Positions 62,139-64,000 of a stretch of 64,000 nucleotides of DNA are shown here, in pieces (positions within the stretch are counted from its first letter, which is position 1; every line of letters starts with the position of its first letter). The notes under the pieces were generated by a model. That model had not been told where the DNA came from and did not search any database. It saw only the letters and a list, made by a program, of their open reading frames with translations. Both the position numbers and the translations under genes were made by a program. This DNA is from Sphaerolaimus hirsutus (lineage: Eukaryota > Nematoda > Chromadorea > Monhysterida > Sphaerolaimidae): positions 12,899,504 through 12,963,503 of the forward strand of contig OZ038460.1 in NCBI GenBank assembly GCA_964036195.1, read 5' to 3'.

Positions 62139-62156
62139 AAACCCGTACGATCACCA
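62139..62156 (-). promoter_or_regulatory. Primer binding site of the gag-protease element
   Basis: Immediately after the 5' LTR on the minus strand, TGGTGATCGTACGGGTTT starts with TGG, complementary to a tRNA CCA end. I could not assign the tRNA. Confidence 0.65.
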
Positions 62157-62528
62157 TGTTGCACCCACGGGGCTCAGAGCAATGGCAGTCTGTACCCGGG
62201 GAGCTATTCGACTTGTGAGCCTCAGCAATGCAGAGTTGAGGTCACCTGGTGCCGATCAAGGTGAGGAGTGGAGGCGTTCGGAGTGCGCTGTGGAATTATT
62301 ATTTGGGCACCGTCGCCGTGCGACACGTTCCTCATTGTTTGATTAACTTCATTTTACTGAAGTGCAAAAGAGAACAGGCAAAAGAACTGAACTGAATTGG
62401 CATACAAAATAGCCACTTATAAAGAATTGGCTGAAACATAAAGTTTAGGGGTTCAGCACATGCCCCAAAACCTACTCAACTGTGGAATAAATACATGGGA
62501 ATAAATACAATGTAGTGTCACTACAACA
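62157..62528 (-). repeat. 5' LTR of the gag-protease element
   Basis: Same length as the opposite LTR and apparently identical in sequence, followed by GAAC matching the other flank. Confidence 0.92.
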
Positions 62529-63096
62529 GAACACACTAAAAAGCGGTATCAATAAACTATGACATATTCTCAGGGAAAATGAAATACATATTTCTTTTTT
62601 TGTCACTCGTAGCACACACCGAACGGCCCAGACGCCCTGCAAACTTCCTGGGAATACTGGCGCTGGTGGCTATTCTCAGAACGCACACCGCATTTACTTT
62701 CGAAAAAAATTGAGTTCACGTCGGCAGCGGCACACGCACAATATAAAATCAAGCCAACCAAATCACAAGACTCCAGCTAGGGCTCCGTTCACTGAGAAAG
62801 ACATCATGCGAATTCATGCCGCCGCCGCCGCCGCGGCATTCAATGAAACCTGTACCAAAAACGTCGCATGCAAACACATTGTGCGAGGCGCGGACAGAGG
62901 TCAATAGATAGCGGCAGTGTCCATTGTGCATTGATAACCGCGCAAGCCGCGTCAATGGAAACTGGTCTCAGCCGCGGCGACTGCATGCGCCATCGATAGA
63001 ATATCAATACACACACACAGTCCAACACGGCAATTACCACATCACTCACAAGGCGTACTAGATTATCGAAAGTATTTTTTTAACAAGAAAAAAACA
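62529..63096. other. Host sequence upstream of a possible exon
   Basis: Mixed composition with a GCCGCCGCCGCCGCGG run near 62820. It could hold the promoter of the exon that follows. No frame is convincing. Confidence 0.3.
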
Positions 63097-63291
63097 ATGC
63101 AATCAGAGGTGAAGAGCGCGGCCAAGTGGAGTCAACGGGCGGCGGCGTTGGGCGGCGTCGCGTTGGCCGCGGTGCTGCTCGGCCTGCCCGCCCTGTTCGT
63201 GTCCATCGCGGACTTGGAGGCCGAGCTGCACGAGCACGTGCACGACTACGCGTTCGTTTACGAAATTCTATTGACTACAGACGGTGTCTAA
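63097..63291 (+). CDS. Possible first coding exon, membrane-anchored, collagen-like N-terminus
   Basis: A 64-codon ATG frame after AAAAAAACA, with strongly GC-biased third positions over its first 55 codons, unlike the surrounding DNA. It encodes a short basic start, a hydrophobic segment (VALAAVLLGLPALFVSI) and an acidic amphipathic stretch (ADLEAELHEHVHDYAFVYE). This layout recalls the N-terminal domain of nematode cuticle collagens, where a signal-anchor precedes a short coiled region. No Gly-X-Y repeats are present, so the rest would lie in later exons outside or unrecognised. The last nine codons may be intron. It could equally be another small membrane protein. Confidence 0.35.
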   Translation: MQSEVKSAAKWSQRAAALGGVALAAVLLGLPALFVSIADLEAELHEHVHDYAFVYEILLTTDGV

Positions 63292-63390
63292 GAACATGCG
63301 AGTCGTTTGACTGCCATAAATGAATTTATGCGTGCGTTGCATGTAATCCATTACTTCTAGATATAATTCGTGTAATGTAAAATCTGATAT

Positions 63391-64000
63391 AATTGAGGCG
63401 TCCAATTCTAAAAGTCGACAAGTCCACAAAATGTGATTTTGAGTAAATCGCAATTTAAGTTTCAGATCCGATCCACGGTCCGTGCTGCGTGTATTTACAA
63501 TTTGGCTCTCTCATGCCACCATTAAACTACCTCATGCCATCTCTCGGCCTACCTACCATCAAGTTCCACATTTTGACAATAAAGTGTAAAATTTTCAGCC
63601 CCCGCTCTCAACGTATATGTGAAAAATTGGGTGTCCAGAACATCCCATTTAGACAGCGCAAAGCTGTTTGTTTGTTTTTGGGGGGGGGCTTGTCCACTTC
63701 TTGCACACGACAACATTTTTGTGTCCATAGTGGACTTATCACATCTTTTTTCCAAACAAAAAGGCTGCGGGCGGAAGGTGGACTTGTCGACTCTTAGCCC
63801 AAAACTAAGTGGGCCCAATTTTTCCGCATTTCTCCCAAAAAATGTTAAATTTGACCCTATCATACAGTGGTATGTCGGGTCAACGAATTCATGAAAAAGA
63901 ATGAAAAATGCGCGGGAGTAGTCCCAGATGACGTTTCCGAGTCTAACTAAAAAAAGTTATATTTTGGATTTCTCGACTTTTAGAATTGTGCGCCTCAATT
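63391..64000. mobile_element. MITE-like element reaching the window edge
   Basis: AATTGAGGCGTCCAATTCTA at the left is inverted at the last bases of the window, TAGAATTGTGCGCCTCAATT, giving terminal repeats of about 30 bp with few mismatches. Flanking duplications cannot be tested because the window ends there. The 610-bp interior contains a G-run and no recognised gene. Confidence 0.6.

Larger units (their letters stand above)
58549..62528 (-). mobile_element. Non-autonomous LTR retrotransposon with gag and protease only
   Basis: Two 372-bp direct repeats (TGTTG...CAACA) bound a 3.2-kb interior and the whole is flanked by GAAC (58545-58548 and 62529-62532). Genes run on the minus strand, so the right repeat is the 5' LTR. 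Primer site and polypurine tract are at the expected edges. Two overlapping frames give Gag and an aspartic protease; no RT, RNase H or integrase is present, so it depends on another element for reverse transcription and integration. The LTR copies appear identical, implying recent movement. Confidence 0.92.

Noticed and set aside
59137..62140. Plus-strand frames over the gag-protease element
   Set aside because: They are antisense to the convincing minus-strand Gag and protease frames.
1..64000. CRISPR array, rRNA or tRNA genes
   Set aside because: No regularly spaced repeat-spacer pattern, no rRNA-like conserved blocks, and no convincing tRNA cloverleaf was noticed by eye. A tRNA scan would be needed to exclude tRNAs fully.

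Overview
The window reads as repeat-dense, gene-poor nuclear DNA of an invertebrate animal. It is AT-rich and packed with non-autonomous DNA transposons, DIRS-type and Ty3/Gypsy-type retroelements, interrupted by nine or so short, very GC/CpG-rich unique islands. No bacterial, organellar or CRISPR signature is visible. The species cannot be named. A GC-biased exon at 63.1 kb slightly resembles the N-terminus of a nematode-type cuticle collagen, which would suit an ecdysozoan, but this is weak.

The centrepiece is a 17.9-kb LTR retrotransposon (12429-30343) with two 2637-bp LTRs that look identical, a 4-bp target duplication (ATAA), an initiator-tRNA-Met-like primer site and three long sense reading frames. 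The first two are gag and a Ty3/Gypsy pol (protease, RT, RNase H, integrase with a GPY/F module), split only by a one-base frame change inside RT. Gag-Pol also carries hydrophobic, probably membrane-spanning segments between the zinc knuckle and the protease. The third frame, where an env gene might sit, encodes a 1518-residue protein with a full set of UPF1-like superfamily 1 helicase motifs and an SR/poly-Ser, acidic/Gln-rich tail. A sequence of about 30 nt is shared by the leaders in front of the gag ATG and the helicase ATG, suggesting coordinated expression. The element is young and has inserted into a decayed DIRS-like element, whose RNase H part lies at 30344-31366 and tyrosine recombinase part at 11930-12428, both on the minus strand.

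A second LTR element (58549-62528, minus strand, 372-bp LTRs) encodes only Gag and an aspartic protease, with no RT or integrase. Its two frames overlap at a C CCC CCA heptamer, a candidate -1 frameshift site.

Much of the rest is short DNA transposons recognised by terminal inverted repeats and target duplications. Ten hAT-like elements have exact or near-exact 8-bp duplications, some nested two or three deep (35.2-37.7 kb, 52.0-55.1 kb). TA-flanked families with CCGTATTT ends, a TAA-flanked element near 1 kb, and very long palindromes (8.4-10.6 kb, 52.0-55.1 kb) are also present. None encodes a visible transposase. The GC islands (about 0-0.7, 4.0-5.3, 6.0-6.5, 39.7-40.6, 45.4-45.7, 49.2-49.6, 51.2-51.9, 57.3-58.1 and 62.6-63.3 kb) hold no recognisable protein, except possibly the last, and may be promoters, enhancers or first exons of host genes outside the window.
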